NCBI RefSeq assembly: GCF_030687715.1
Contig: NZ_CP117445.1
Location: forward strand, 5,852,501-5,916,500
Source of the DNA: Pseudomonas sp. FP2196
GTDB lineage: Bacteria > Pseudomonadota > Gammaproteobacteria > Pseudomonadales > Pseudomonadaceae
Direction: 5' to 3'
DNA length: 64,000 bases
A program made the translations under genes and the position numbers. Positions 17,482-27,208 of the stretch are shown here, in pieces. Under the pieces are notes generated by a model. That model was not told where the DNA came from. It searched no databases and worked only from the letters and a program-made list of their open reading frames with translations. Numbering within the stretch: position 1 is the stretch's first letter; each line of letters begins with the position of its first letter.

Positions 17482-18228
17482 ATGTGCCTGATTGTTTTCG
17501 CCTGGCGCCCGGGCCATGCCCAGCCGCTGATCGTCGCGGCCAACCGTGACGAGTTCTACGCCCGGCCAAGCCTGCCGCTGGCGCAATGGCCGGAAGCGCA
17601 GCATGTGCATGCCGGGCGTGATCTTGAGGCCGGCGGGACTTGGCTTGGGATCGGCGCCAACGGCCGCTTTGCCGCGCTGACCAACATTCGCGATCCGCAT
17701 CAACCGCCGGCGCGCAAGTCGCGAGGCGAGTTGGTGGCGCGGTTTCTCACAACTGATCTGTCGATTGATGATTATTTGATCGATGTGGTTGGTCGCTCGC
17801 CGGAATACGCCGGGTTCAATCTGCTGCTCGGCAACAGCCATGAGCTGTGGCATTTCAATGCGCGGATGTCCGAGCCGGTGATGCTGGCATCCGGGGTCTA
17901 CGGGTTATCCAATGCCGGGCTGGACACGCCGTGGCCGAAGTTGCTCAAGGCCAAGGCCGCGTTGAGCGCAGTGCTGGAGGATCCGCAGCCTGAACGCTTA
18001 CTGGGATTGTTGAGCGATGCGCAGACGGCGCCATTCAGCGAGTTGCCGGATACCGGCGTGGGGCTGGCGACTGAATCATTGCTGTCGAGTGTGTTTATTG
18101 CCAGCCAGAGTTACGGGACGCGGGCGAGTACCGTGCTGATTGTGCAGGCGGATGGGACGCGGCGGATGGTGGAGCGCAGCTTTGGGCCGTATGGGGGGCA
18201 TTTGGGCGAGGTGGAGATTCTGCTTTAG
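17482..18228 (+). CDS. NRDE-family (TANGO2-like) protein
   Basis: A 248-residue protein of the NRDE/TANGO2 family. It has the N-terminal MCLIVFAWRPG with an exposed Cys2 and the signature ANRDEFYARP (N21-R22-D23-E24). The conserved DLEAGGTWLGI and SRGELV segments follow. The fold resembles Ntn hydrolases, and in eukaryotes TANGO2 is linked to Golgi organisation and lipid or haem handling; the bacterial role is unknown. The ATG at 17482 is chosen because it exposes the conserved Met-Cys start and is preceded by AAGGACC. It diverges from the TSUP gene. Confidence 0.85.
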   Translation: MCLIVFAWRPGHAQPLIVAANRDEFYARPSLPLAQWPEAQHVHAGRDLEAGGTWLGIGANGRFAALTNIRDPHQPPARKSRGELVARFLTTDLSIDDYLIDVVGRSPEYAGFNLLLGNSHELWHFNARMSEPVMLASGVYGLSNAGLDTPWPKLLKAKAALSAVLEDPQPERLLGLLSDAQTAPFSELPDTGVGLATESLLSSVFIASQSYGTRASTVLIVQADGTRRMVERSFGPYGGHLGEVEILL

Positions 18229-18245
18229 CAGTGCCTGGAGGGATG

Positions 18246-18340
18246 CCATCGCTGGCAAGCCAGCTCCCACAAGTGTCTCGAGTGCCCACAAATGTCGTGT
18301 TCACTGAAGATCCCTGTGGGAGCTGGCTTGCCAGCGATGG
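18246..18340. repeat. REP pair, family B
   Basis: Inverted copies at 18246-18271 and 18315-18340 share a 26-base arm with core CTGGCAAGCCAGCTCCCACA and its complement. They lie between the convergent NRDE and ptsP genes. Confidence 0.9.
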
Positions 18341-18353
18341 GGCCATCAGCCTT

Positions 18354-20633
18354 TTACAGGGCTTTGTTGACCGCCGGCGGATTGATCTTCGACAACCCAA
18401 GGTTCTTCAGCGCCAACTGCAACGAGCTGTGGATAACTTGCGGGTTATCGATGGTCATCAACTCCGCCAGCAATTCCTTGGCCTTGCTCAAATTCACTTG
18501 GCGCAGCATCCACTTCACCTTCGGCAAGTTGGTGGCGTTCATCGACAGGCTGTCGAAGCCCATCGCCATCAACAGCACTGCCGCTGCCGGATCACCGGCC
18601 ATTTCACCGCAGATGCTCACCGGCTTGCCTTCGGCATGGGCGTCGCGCACCACGTTTTGCAGGGCTTGCAGCACCGCCGGGTGCAGGTAGTCGTAGAGAT
18701 CGGCGACGCGCGGGTTGTTACGGTCAACCGCCAGCAAGTATTGAGTCAGGTCGTTGGAGCCGACCGACAGGAAGTCCACCTGCCGCGCCAGTTCCTTGGT
18801 CTGATACACCGCTGCCGGAATCTCGATCATCACGCCAATCGGCGGCATCGGCACGTCGGTGCCTTCGTCGCGCACTTCGCCCCAGGCCCGGTGGATCAGG
18901 TGCAGGGCTTCTTCGAGTTCGTGGGTGCCGGAGATCATCGGCAGCAGAATCCGCAGGTTGTTCAAGCCCTCGCTGGCCTTGAGCATCGCGCGGGTCTGCA
19001 CCAGGAAGATTTCCGGGTGGTCGAGGGTGACGCGAATGCCGCGCCAGCCGAGGAACGGGTTGTCTTCCTTGATCGGGAAGTACGACAGCGACTTGTCACC
19101 GCCGATGTCGAGGCTGCGCATGGTCACCGGTTGCGGATGGAACGCGGCGAGCTGTTCGCGGTAGATCGCCAGTTGTTCCTTCTCGCTCGGGAAGCGCTGG
19201 TTGATCATGAACGGCACTTCGGTGCGGTACAGACCGACACCTTCGGCGCCACGCTTCTGCGCCCGCGCCACATCGGCCAGCAGGCCGGTGTTGACCCACA
19301 GGGGCATGCGGTGACCATCGAGGGTCACGCACGGCAGGTCGCGCAGGGTGTCGAGCCCCAGCGCCAGTTGTTTCTCTTCTTCCACCACCTCGGAGAACTG
19401 CTTGCGCAGCACGTCGCTGGGGTTGGTGTAGACCTCGCCGCGTGTGCCATCGACGATCATCTCGATGCCGTCGACCTTGGCGTATGGCAGGTCAACCAGC
19501 CCCATCACCGTCGGAATGCCCATGGCCCGGGCCAGGATCGCGACGTGGGAGTTACCCGAGCCGAGTACCGACACCAGACCGACCAGCGTGCCCTCAGGCA
19601 CCTCGCCAAGCATCGCCGGCGTCAGTTCTTCGCTGACCAGAATGGTTTTTTCCGGGTAGACCAGGTTCTGCTGACGCTCTTCCTGCAAATAGGCGAGCAG
19701 GCGGCGGCCGAGGTCTTTGACGTCCGACGCGCGCTCGCGCAGGTAGGCGTCGTCCATCAGTTCGAAGCGATTAACGTGTTCGGTGACCACTTGGCGCAAC
19801 GCGCCTTGGGCCCACTGGCCGGTCTTGATCACGGTGGTGATTTCGCTGCCCAGCGAGGCATCGTCGAGCATCATCAGGTAGACGTCGAACAGCGCGCGCT
19901 CTTCCGGGCGCAGCTGGGTGGCCAGTTTGGCCGACAACGCGCGCATGTCGGCGCGCACGCCTTCGATGGCAGTCTTGAACAGCGCCAGTTCAGCGTCGAT
20001 GTCAGTGATGGTCTTGTCCGGCACCACGTCCAGATCGGCGGGCGGCAACATGACCACCGCGGTACCGACCGCCGCACCCGGCGAGCCCGGCACGCCAACG
20101 AACTTGGCTTCCTGAATGCCTTTGCCCTGACGGCCCAGACCGCGAATCGAACCGGTGGCCTCGGCGTGGGCGATAACGCCGGCGAGCTGCGCGCTCATGG
20201 TCACGAGGAAGGCTTCTTCACCTTCATCGAACTGGCGGCGTTCTTTTTGCTGGATGACCAACACGCCGACGACGCGGCGGTGGTGAATGATCGGCGCGCC
20301 GAGGAACGAGGCGTAGCGCTCTTCGCCGGTTTCGGCGAAGTAGCGATAGCGCGGGTGATCCGCGGCGTTTTCGAGGTTCAGGGGTTCTTCACGCGTGCCG
20401 ACCAGACCGACCAGACCTTCGTTGGGTGCCATGCTGACCTTGCCGATCGAGCGCTTGTTCAAGCCCTCGGTGGCCATCAGGACGAAGCGATTGGTCTCGG
20501 GATCAAGCAGGTAGACCGAGCAGACCTGGCTGCCCATGGCCTCTTTGACGCGCAACACAATAATCCCCAACGCCGCCTTGAGATCCTTGGCGGAGTTAAC
20601 TTCCTGGACGATCTTGCGCAGCGTATTGAGCAT
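18354..20633 (-). CDS. ptsP: Phosphoenolpyruvate-protein phosphotransferase, nitrogen PTS (EI-Ntr)
   Basis: A 759-residue first enzyme of the nitrogen-related PTS. It autophosphorylates from PEP and passes phosphate to NPr and EIIA-Ntr, regulating nitrogen, potassium and polymer metabolism rather than sugar uptake. In order: an N-terminal GAF sensor (about residues 15-155), the EI N-domain, the phosphohistidine segment GSGNSHVAILARAMGIP, and the PEP-binding barrel with GGDKSLSYFPIKEDNPFLG and SVGSNDLTQYLLAVDRN. The GAF domain distinguishes it from sugar EI. It lies just downstream of rppH on the same strand, a conserved pair in Pseudomonas. Confidence 0.96.
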   Translation of the reverse strand: MLNTLRKIVQEVNSAKDLKAALGIIVLRVKEAMGSQVCSVYLLDPETNRFVLMATEGLNKRSIGKVSMAPNEGLVGLVGTREEPLNLENAADHPRYRYFAETGEERYASFLGAPIIHHRRVVGVLVIQQKERRQFDEGEEAFLVTMSAQLAGVIAHAEATGSIRGLGRQGKGIQEAKFVGVPGSPGAAVGTAVVMLPPADLDVVPDKTITDIDAELALFKTAIEGVRADMRALSAKLATQLRPEERALFDVYLMMLDDASLGSEITTVIKTGQWAQGALRQVVTEHVNRFELMDDAYLRERASDVKDLGRRLLAYLQEERQQNLVYPEKTILVSEELTPAMLGEVPEGTLVGLVSVLGSGNSHVAILARAMGIPTVMGLVDLPYAKVDGIEMIVDGTRGEVYTNPSDVLRKQFSEVVEEEKQLALGLDTLRDLPCVTLDGHRMPLWVNTGLLADVARAQKRGAEGVGLYRTEVPFMINQRFPSEKEQLAIYREQLAAFHPQPVTMRSLDIGGDKSLSYFPIKEDNPFLGWRGIRVTLDHPEIFLVQTRAMLKASEGLNNLRILLPMISGTHELEEALHLIHRAWGEVRDEGTDVPMPPIGVMIEIPAAVYQTKELARQVDFLSVGSNDLTQYLLAVDRNNPRVADLYDYLHPAVLQALQNVVRDAHAEGKPVSICGEMAGDPAAAVLLMAMGFDSLSMNATNLPKVKWMLRQVNLSKAKELLAELMTIDNPQVIHSSLQLALKNLGLSKINPPAVNKAL

Positions 20634-20655
20634 GGCTCGGGGTCGAACTCCGTCG

Positions 20656-21135
20656 TCAGTCGCGCGCTAAAAGGCGCGGGGCAAGCTCTTTGAGGGCGCG
20701 GCGATACACCTCGCGCTTGAATGTCACCACCTGGCCCAACGGATACCAATAGCTGACCCAGCGCCAGCCATCGAACTCCGGTTTACCGGTCAAATCCATC
20801 CGCACCCGCTGCTCGTTCGAGATCAGGCGCAGGAGAAACCATTTCTGTTTCTGGCCGATGCACAGCGGTTGGCTGTGGGTACGCACCAGACGTTGCGGCA
20901 AACGATAGCGCAACCAGCCCCGGGTACAGGCCAGTATTTCAACATCTTCACGTTCCAGGCCAACTTCTTCGTTCAGCTCGCGGTACAAGGCGTCTTCCGG
21001 CGTCTCTTCAGGGTTGATTCCCCCTTGCGGAAACTGCCAGGCATCTTGATTGATACGGCGAGCCCATAGCACCTGGCCGGCGTCATTCGTCAGAATGATC
21101 CCGACATTGGGGCGGAAACCATCGGGGTCGATCAC
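20656..21135 (-). CDS. rppH: RNA pyrophosphohydrolase
   Basis: A 159-residue Nudix hydrolase that removes pyrophosphate from the 5' triphosphate end of mRNA and so triggers RNase E decay. The full Nudix box [20 protein letters not shown], continuing into VGLE, is present, and the C-terminal [20 protein letters not shown] is typical of RppH. I start at GTG 21135 ([13 protein letters not shown]), matching the compact start of the family; the longer frame from 21195 has no homologous content. It is 22 bases upstream of ptsP and probably cotranscribed. Confidence 0.94.
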
Positions 21136-21278
21136 GGCAACAACCTCGCAAACGCATGTCGCCGCATTGTTCCACAAAGGTTGATAAGGCGGCAACGAGG
21201 CTTCCTACCTTATGTGAACTCTTGTGAAAAGACCGTATTCTTGTCGCCTTTTTACTGACTTATCAGCGGGTAACTGCA

Positions 21279-21935
21279 ATGCGCCTGGCACTCTTCGATT
21301 TGGACAACACCCTTCTGGGCGGCGACAGCGATCACGCTTGGGGCGACTATCTGTGCGAACGCGGCTTCCTTGACCCGATCGCATACAAGGCGCGCAACGA
21401 CGAGTTCTATCAGGATTACCTGGCCGGCAAGCTGGATAACGCCGCCTACCTGAACTTCTGCCTGGAGATCCTCGGCCGCACCGAAATGGCCGTGCTCGAT
21501 CAATGGCACAGCGACTACATGCGCGACTGCATCGAACCGATCGTGCTGCCCAAAGCGCTGGAGCTGCTGAAAAAGCACCGCGACGCCGGCGACAAACTGG
21601 TGATCATCACCGCGACCAACCGCTTCGTTACCGCGCCGATTGCCGTGCGTCTGGGCGTTGAAACCCTGATCGCCACCGAGTGCGAAATGGTCGATGGCCG
21701 TTACACCGGGCGCAGCACCGACATCCCGTGCTTCCGTGAAGGCAAGGTGACGCGCCTGAACCGTTGGCTGGAAGAGACCGGGCATTCGCTGGACGACAGC
21801 TATTTCTACAGCGATTCGATGAATGACTTGCCGCTGCTGGAGCAGGTGGCGAATCCGGTGGCGGTGGATCCGGATCCGAATCTGCGTGCTGAAGCCAAAA
21901 AACGTGGCTGGCCGGTCATGACTCTGCGCGACTGA
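21279..21935 (+). CDS. HAD-superfamily hydrolase, subfamily IB (PSPase-like)
   Basis: A 218-residue HAD phosphatase. The nucleophile motif [17 protein letters not shown] (D8 and D10) is near the N terminus, with motif II threonine in VIITATN, motif III lysine in FREGKVTRL and motif [12 protein letters not shown]. The helical cap between motifs I and II fits subfamily IB, the phosphoserine phosphatase and histidinol-phosphatase type. The substrate cannot be read from sequence; histidinol-phosphate or phosphoserine hydrolysis is possible. It diverges from rppH across about 140 bases. Confidence 0.87.
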   Translation: MRLALFDLDNTLLGGDSDHAWGDYLCERGFLDPIAYKARNDEFYQDYLAGKLDNAAYLNFCLEILGRTEMAVLDQWHSDYMRDCIEPIVLPKALELLKKHRDAGDKLVIITATNRFVTAPIAVRLGVETLIATECEMVDGRYTGRSTDIPCFREGKVTRLNRWLEETGHSLDDSYFYSDSMNDLPLLEQVANPVAVDPDPNLRAEAKKRGWPVMTLRD

Positions 21936-21940
21936 TGACG

Positions 21941-22034
21941 CCATCGCTGGCAAGCCAGCTCCCCCAGGTTTCTCGGTCGTCCACATAATCTGTGTTCACC
22001 GAAAATCCCTGTGGGAGCTGGCTTGCCAGCGATT
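21941..22034. repeat. REP pair, family B
   Basis: Inverted copies at 21941-21966 and 22010-22034 with core CTGGCAAGCCAGCTCCC; the outer ends show one or two substitutions. They lie between the convergent HAD and DUF2269 genes. Confidence 0.87.
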
Positions 22035-22056
22035 GGGGGCAACGCGATCTCAAGCC

Positions 22057-22470
22057 TTAAACCGGCTTGGCCCCCATCAACGCCGCAATGGCGAGAAACC
22101 CGACGCCGCTGACAATCGCCAGCGCCAGATTGAATTTCCGGTTGCCAACCCCTGTTGTCCACAGCCGATTCAGCCGCACCAGCAGCCAGACTGCACTGAA
22201 CGTGGCCACGGCATAGATCACGCTGGAACCCAGAATCCACAACTGCCCCAACGGCCAGCCGATCAGGTGCACCAGCCACCAGCCGGTGAAGGGCATGCTG
22301 AACATGCCGAGCAGCATCAAACACCAGACAAACAACCACGGACGCTGCATCGTGCTCGCCGGCCCTTCGCTGCGATTACGCCAGGAAAGCGCGGCGAGCC
22401 CCAGCCCGCTCACGAGGATCACCACGGTCGCCGCGACGTGAAGGACTTTCAAGGTGGTCAGGGTTTCCAT
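22057..22470 (-). CDS. DUF2269 family integral membrane protein
   Basis: A 137-residue protein with four hydrophobic segments (about residues 8-28, 45-62, 70-98 and 115-135), matching the DUF2269 family of small inner-membrane proteins. Conserved points visible are the early histidine in LKVLHVAATVV and FTGWWLVHLIGWPL in the second span; buried histidines might bind haem, but that is only a guess. Function unknown. It is downstream of ilvA on the same strand. Confidence 0.8.
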   Translation of the reverse strand: METLTTLKVLHVAATVVILVSGLGLAALSWRNRSEGPASTMQRPWLFVWCLMLLGMFSMPFTGWWLVHLIGWPLGQLWILGSSVIYAVATFSAVWLLVRLNRLWTTGVGNRKFNLALAIVSGVGFLAIAALMGAKPV

Positions 22471-22510
22471 GTGTTTCTCTTCCTTGGGTCATGCCCATCA
22501 GCGTAGCCGT

Positions 22511-24025
22511 TCAGCCAAGAAACAGCTGATAGGCCGGGTTCTCGCTTTCATCCCAGTATGGGTAGCCGATTTCCTCAAGCGCCGCCGGCACCAGATGACG
22601 CTCGTCATGGGGTACTTGCAGGCCTGCGACCACCCGGCCATCCGCCGCACCGTGGTTGCGGTAGTGGAACATCGAAATGTTCCAGCGCCCGCCGAGCTTG
22701 TTGAGGAAGTTGAACAGCGCGCCCGGGCGCTCCGGGAATTCGAAGCGGAACACCACTTCATCGATCACATGCGCCGCGTGCCCGCCGACCATGTGGCGGA
22801 TGTGCAGCTTGGCCAGTTCGTTGTCAGTCAGGTCGAGTACCGGGAAACCCTGCTCGGTCAGGCTCGCCAGCAAAGCGCTGCGCGGGTCGTTTTCCGGGTG
22901 GGTCTGCACACCCACGAAGATGTGCGCTTCGCTACCGGTGTTGTAGCGATAGTTGAATTCGGTGATCTGGCGTTTGCCGATGGCTTCGCAGAACGCCTTG
23001 AAGCTGCCGGCCTTCTCGGGGATGGTCACGGCGATGATCGCTTCGCGGCCTTCGCCCAGCTCGGCGCGTTCGGCAACGTGACGCAAGCGGTCGAAGTTGA
23101 CGTTGGCACCCGAGTCGATGGCAACGAAGGTCTGACCGCTGACGCCGCGCAATTCGACGTACTTTTTGATCCCGGCCACGCCCAGGGCGCCGGCAGGTTC
23201 GGTGATCGAGCGGGTATCGTCGTAGATATCCTTGATCGCCGCGCAGATCTCGTCGGTGCTGACGGTGATCACTTCATCGACGTAGTCTTTGCAAATGTCG
23301 AAGGTATGCTGGCCGATCTGCGCCACAGCCACACCGTCGGCGAAGATGCCCACGGTCGGCAACACCACGCGTTCGCCGGCAGCCATGGCGGCTTGCAGAC
23401 AGTTCGAATCGTCCGGCTCGACGCCGATGACTTTGATGTCCGGACGCAGGTATTTCACATACGCCGCGATGCCGGCAATCAGACCGCCACCACCCACCGG
23501 AACGAAAATCGCGTCCAGCGGTTGCGGGTGCTGGCGCAGAATCTCCATCGCCACGGTGCCCTGCCCGGCAATGGTGTGCGGATCATCGTAGGGATGGATG
23601 TAGACGTAGCCTTTTTCATCGACCAGTTTCAGCGAGTAGGCCAGCGCTTCCGGAAACGAATCACCGTGCAGCACCACTTTGCCGCCGCGCGAACGCACGC
23701 CTTCGACCTTGATCTCCGGGGTGGTCTTGGGCATCACGATAGTGGCTTTGACGCCCAGCACTTTCGCCGCCAGGGCCAGGCCCTGTGCATGGTTGCCCGC
23801 CGACGCGGTGACCACGCCACGGGCGCGCTCTTCTTCGGTCAGTTGGGTCAACTTGTTGTAGGCGCCGCGAATCTTGAAGGAGAACACCGGCTGCAAGTCT
23901 TCGCGCTTGAGCCAAATGTCATTGCCCAGCCGCTCGGAGAGCTGGCGAGCGTTCTGCAGCGGAGTTTCTACGGCAACGTCATAAACGCGCGAGGTGAGGA
24001 TCTTTTTGACGTACTGTTCGAGCAT
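22511..24025 (-). CDS. ilvA: Threonine ammonia-lyase, biosynthetic
   Basis: A 504-residue PLP enzyme that deaminates threonine to 2-oxobutanoate, the first step to isoleucine. The Schiff-base lysine is K51 in SFKIRGAYNKL, and the PLP phosphate loop is GGGGLIAGIA. The C-terminal third has two ACT-like domains (AIIAVTIPEKAGSFKAFC and VVFRFEFPERPGALFNFL), which mark the long allosteric form inhibited by isoleucine rather than the short catabolic TdcB. It diverges from rpiA across about 150 bases. Confidence 0.97.
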   Translation of the reverse strand: MLEQYVKKILTSRVYDVAVETPLQNARQLSERLGNDIWLKREDLQPVFSFKIRGAYNKLTQLTEEERARGVVTASAGNHAQGLALAAKVLGVKATIVMPKTTPEIKVEGVRSRGGKVVLHGDSFPEALAYSLKLVDEKGYVYIHPYDDPHTIAGQGTVAMEILRQHPQPLDAIFVPVGGGGLIAGIAAYVKYLRPDIKVIGVEPDDSNCLQAAMAAGERVVLPTVGIFADGVAVAQIGQHTFDICKDYVDEVITVSTDEICAAIKDIYDDTRSITEPAGALGVAGIKKYVELRGVSGQTFVAIDSGANVNFDRLRHVAERAELGEGREAIIAVTIPEKAGSFKAFCEAIGKRQITEFNYRYNTGSEAHIFVGVQTHPENDPRSALLASLTEQGFPVLDLTDNELAKLHIRHMVGGHAAHVIDEVVFRFEFPERPGALFNFLNKLGGRWNISMFHYRNHGAADGRVVAGLQVPHDERHLVPAALEEIGYPYWDESENPAYQLFLG

Positions 24026-24173
24026 CGGAAAGCATCACTGAGCGGGTTGGGCAGGGCCAAGGAGTCTAACCCGGCTTTTGCCCGTACGACCACACGATTG
24101 CAGAGGTTTTAGCCCGGCTTGAGGCTATAATGCCGGCCTTTCCGTTCTCACCTTGCCCGCTTCCGGAGCCCGC

Positions 24174-24848
24174 ATGACCCAGGATCAACTCAAACAGGCA
24201 GTGGCTCAGGCCGCCGTCGACTTCATCCTTCCGAAACTCGACGACAAGAGCATCGTCGGGGTCGGCACCGGCTCCACCGCCAACTGCTTCATCGATGCAC
24301 TGGCTCAGCACAAGGGTGCATTCGATGGCGCAGTCGCCAGCTCCGAAGCCACCGCCGCACGCCTGAAGGGCCACGGAATTCCGGTGTATGAGCTGAACAC
24401 CGTCAGCGATCTGGAGTTCTACGTCGACGGCGCCGATGAAAGTGACGCGCATCTGAATCTGATCAAGGGCGGCGGCGCGGCCCTGACCCGCGAGAAGATC
24501 GTCGCGGCCGTGGCCAAGACCTTCATTTGCATCGCCGATGCCAGCAAACTGGTGCCGGTGCTGGGCGAGTTCCCGCTGCCGGTCGAAGTGATCCCGATGG
24601 CTCGCAGCCACGTCGCTCGCGAACTGGTGAAACTGGGCGGCGACCCGGTGTACCGCGAAGGCGTGCTGACCGACAACGGCAACATCATCCTGGATGTGTT
24701 CAATATGCAGATCACCAACCCGGTGGAGCTGGAAGCGCAGATCAACGCGATTGTCGGCGTGGTCACTAACGGTCTGTTCGCGGCGCGTCCGGCGGATTTG
24801 TTGTTGTTGGGCACCCCTGAAGGCGTGAAAACCCTCAAGGCTGAATAA
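24174..24848 (+). CDS. rpiA: Ribose-5-phosphate isomerase A
   Basis: A 224-residue cytosolic enzyme that interconverts ribose 5-phosphate and ribulose 5-phosphate in the pentose phosphate pathway. Signatures are the phosphate loop [11 protein letters not shown], the catalytic DGADESD and [14 protein letters not shown]. The length equals that of other Pseudomonas RpiA proteins. The ATG at 24174 (MTQDQLKQ) is preceded by GGAG; the frame open upstream adds only MPASGAR. It is divergent from ilvA, a conserved Pseudomonas arrangement. Confidence 0.97.
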   Translation: MTQDQLKQAVAQAAVDFILPKLDDKSIVGVGTGSTANCFIDALAQHKGAFDGAVASSEATAARLKGHGIPVYELNTVSDLEFYVDGADESDAHLNLIKGGGAALTREKIVAAVAKTFICIADASKLVPVLGEFPLPVEVIPMARSHVARELVKLGGDPVYREGVLTDNGNIILDVFNMQITNPVELEAQINAIVGVVTNGLFAARPADLLLLGTPEGVKTLKAE

Positions 24849-24885
24849 GCCTGATGGCCCACAAGTATTGGGCATACAAATAAAC

Positions 24886-24977
24886 CTGTGGGAGCTGGCT
24901 TGCCAGCGATGAGGCCGTCAGACTCAACTACAAAGTTGACTGACAGACCGCCATCGCTGGCAAGCCAGCTCCCACAG
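24886..24977. repeat. REP pair, family B
   Basis: Two inverted family B copies (core GTGGGAGCTGGCTTGCCAGC) flank a 40-base spacer between rpiA and the convergent SdiA-regulated-type gene. The order of the arms is the reverse of the other family B pairs, that is, heads outward. Confidence 0.88.
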
Positions 24978-24993
24978 TTTTTTGTATTGTTGG

Positions 24994-25911
24994 TTAGTTC
25001 GGGGCTGGTTTTTTGAAGACGTAAAACAAATTCGGCTCGCTCACCAGGTACAACGTCCCGTCATCATCCATCGCAATGCCTTCCGCCTGCGGCACGGTTT
25101 TCTGCAAGCCCTGCCGGCCCTTGTTCAGGGACATGGTGCTCAACGGGCGCCCGTCGACATCCAGCTCCAGAATCAGCCGCGACTCGTCCGACAGCGCCAG
25201 CAAATGGCCGCTGCGCTCGTCGTATTGAAGGCTCGACAGATCGCGCACGAACATCCCGGCATCGCGCTTGGGATTGTTGATCACGTGCACCGCGTAGGAC
25301 TTTTCCGGATTGAAGTGAGGAAAGCCGTGCACTTCATAGATCAGCATCGGATCGCGTTCCTTGGCCACGAACAGGCGTTTACCCACCGAGTCGTACGCCA
25401 GGCCTTCAAACCCCTTGTTGCCCGCCATGTGCACACCGAGGGTCATCTGCTCGGCGTCCGCCGCATCGAGGAATGTAGTGTCTTGCTCCAGATGAATCTT
25501 GATCAGCCGCTGCTGGCGCTCATCGGTGATCACGTAAGTATCGGCACTGATGAACTCGACCGCCTCCGCGTCGCCGAAGCCAATCAGCGGGATGCGCCGC
25601 AGGATCTTGCCCTCCAGCGACAGCTCGACCAGTTCGGAATTCTTGTTGGTCACGGTAAACAGACTTTTGCGCACCGGATCGTAGGTCAGCGCCGACACAT
25701 CGTCGTCCAGTCCATCAATGACGCGCGCTTCGATGTCCACACGATATTGATCCAGATCGATCGCTTCGCTGCTCAGCGGCTGCCAGAGCAAGTGCAGATT
25801 GAACCAGGCGCGCTCGAACAGGCGCATGTATTGGCCGATCGCGATCAACGCGATCAGGGTAATCACCGACAGGATGATGACTATGGGTTTGGGACGGGCA
25901 AGTCGACGCAT
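24994..25911 (-). CDS. SdiA-regulated family beta-propeller protein, copy 1
   Basis: A 305-residue protein with one N-terminal membrane anchor (about residues 9-26, IVIILSVITLIALIAIGQYM) and a periplasmic domain resembling the SdiA-regulated (YjiK-type) six-bladed propeller. Recurrent blade-like motifs include VSALTYDPVRKSLFTVTNK, FEGLAYDSVGKRLFVAKER and LSSLQYDERSGHLLALSD. Family members are thought to bind metal or phosphate esters, but no substrate is established here. It is one of two adjacent paralogues on the same strand that share the ending YLVSEPNLFYVFKK. Confidence 0.8.
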   Translation of the reverse strand: MRRLARPKPIVIILSVITLIALIAIGQYMRLFERAWFNLHLLWQPLSSEAIDLDQYRVDIEARVIDGLDDDVSALTYDPVRKSLFTVTNKNSELVELSLEGKILRRIPLIGFGDAEAVEFISADTYVITDERQQRLIKIHLEQDTTFLDAADAEQMTLGVHMAGNKGFEGLAYDSVGKRLFVAKERDPMLIYEVHGFPHFNPEKSYAVHVINNPKRDAGMFVRDLSSLQYDERSGHLLALSDESRLILELDVDGRPLSTMSLNKGRQGLQKTVPQAEGIAMDDDGTLYLVSEPNLFYVFKKPAPN

Positions 25912-26027
25912 TCGGGCGGGCTCGGAATCAAAACAGGCGGATGAAATATCACGCCTGTCTGAACTGAAGCTTAATGGCCACTTGCCTGCGACGACAAGTG
26001 AACCCTGCGGCAGCTCCTACAGGACCA

Positions 26028-26951
26028 TCATTTGTGCTTTTCGAAGCGATAGAACAGATTCGGCTCACTGACCATGTACAGCGTGCCCGCCTCGTCCATG
26101 GTCACGCCTTCAGCGCGCGGGATGGTTTTCTTCAGACCGTTGAAACCGCCGAGCAGGGTCATGAAGCTGACTTGTTCGCCCTTCTCGTCCAGCTCCAGCA
26201 GCAAGTGCGAATCGGCGGAAAGCACCAGCATGTGGCCAGTGCGCGGATCAATCGCCAGAGCAGACAGATTGCGGATATCCAGCTCATCACTGTCCAGCTT
26301 CCGCTTGTCGCCCTTCAGGGCCTGGTTACCATCGCTCTTCCAGGTGAACAGCGCCGGCGGTCGTTCCTCGCCCAGCCACAGTTGCTGATTGTGCGGGTCC
26401 CAGGTGATGGCTTCGAAAGCCTTGTTCTGGTCTTTCGACGGGCCGAGGTCGTATTTGGGGAAGTTGGCGATGTTGAGCTCACGGGTGTCAGCATCGACTT
26501 TGACAATCGACAGCGTGTGCTGACGCTCATCGACGATCGCCATCAGGCCGTTTTCCATGACGGTCAGGCCTTCCGGATTGCTCCAGCCCACCAATGGCAT
26601 CTTGCGCAACACATCGCCTTGCAGGGTCAGCTCGGCGAGGAACGGATTTTTGCCCATCACCGAGAACAGGGTTTTGGTTTGCGGGTTGTAAGCCAGGTCC
26701 GAAGCTTCGTCCTTTTCCATGCCTGCCAGCGGCTTGGCATCGATCACCGCACGGTAGTCCGGCAGCCAGATGCTTTCCTTTTGCTCCGCCGTGCTTTCGA
26801 AGCGCTCCAGCACCCACAGCACGCCCCGGTCATCCCAATGCATGGCGAACGCCACCCCGTACGCCGCAGCAATCGCCAACAGCAGCCAGGCATACCAGCG
26901 CAGGGCAAAACGTGAGCGGCGAGGGGATTTGAGCTGAGTTTGAGATGACAT
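26028..26951 (-). CDS. SdiA-regulated family beta-propeller protein, copy 2
   Basis: A 307-residue paralogue of the gene just downstream, with the same plan: a charged N terminus, one membrane span at about residues 16-36, and a periplasmic propeller with LAYNPQTKTLFSVMGK, FEAITWDPHNQQLWLGEE and LSALAIDPRTGHMLVLS. It ends in LYMVSEPNLFYRFEKHK, close to copy 1. It lies 116 bases upstream of copy 1 on the same strand, suggesting an old tandem duplication kept for separate ligands. Function unknown. Confidence 0.8.
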   Translation of the reverse strand: MSSQTQLKSPRRSRFALRWYAWLLLAIAAAYGVAFAMHWDDRGVLWVLERFESTAEQKESIWLPDYRAVIDAKPLAGMEKDEASDLAYNPQTKTLFSVMGKNPFLAELTLQGDVLRKMPLVGWSNPEGLTVMENGLMAIVDERQHTLSIVKVDADTRELNIANFPKYDLGPSKDQNKAFEAITWDPHNQQLWLGEERPPALFTWKSDGNQALKGDKRKLDSDELDIRNLSALAIDPRTGHMLVLSADSHLLLELDEKGEQVSFMTLLGGFNGLKKTIPRAEGVTMDEAGTLYMVSEPNLFYRFEKHK

Positions 26952-27103
26952 CGAGAGACGCGTTCCGAAAATTCAGGCTATGGGTAATAGCACAAAGAGG
27001 CCGGCTGAGACGCCAGAATTGCGGAAATTATCCAGACGGGATGTGAAAAAAACGGCAAATGGCGCGATTGCCCTGCACCGTTGCGGGAAGGATCACAAAA
27101 CTC

Positions 27104-27195
27104 TGTAGGAGTGAGCCTGCTCGCGATGGCGCCAGGTCAGTCAGCATATTTGTTAACTGACAGACCGCTATCGCGAGCAGGCTCACTCCTGCAGG
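27104..27195. repeat. REP pair, family D
   Basis: Inverted elements with core TAGGAGTGAGCCTGCTCGCG at 27104-27129 and 27168-27195. Family D differs from family C mainly in GTGAGC for GCGAGC and TAGG for TGGG. Confidence 0.88.
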
Positions 27196-27208
27196 GGTAT
27201 TCGTTGAA

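Noticed and set aside
18231..20693. Long plus-strand open frame (820 codons) over ptsP
   Set aside because: Antisense shadow of ptsP that even runs through a REP; no family resemblance.
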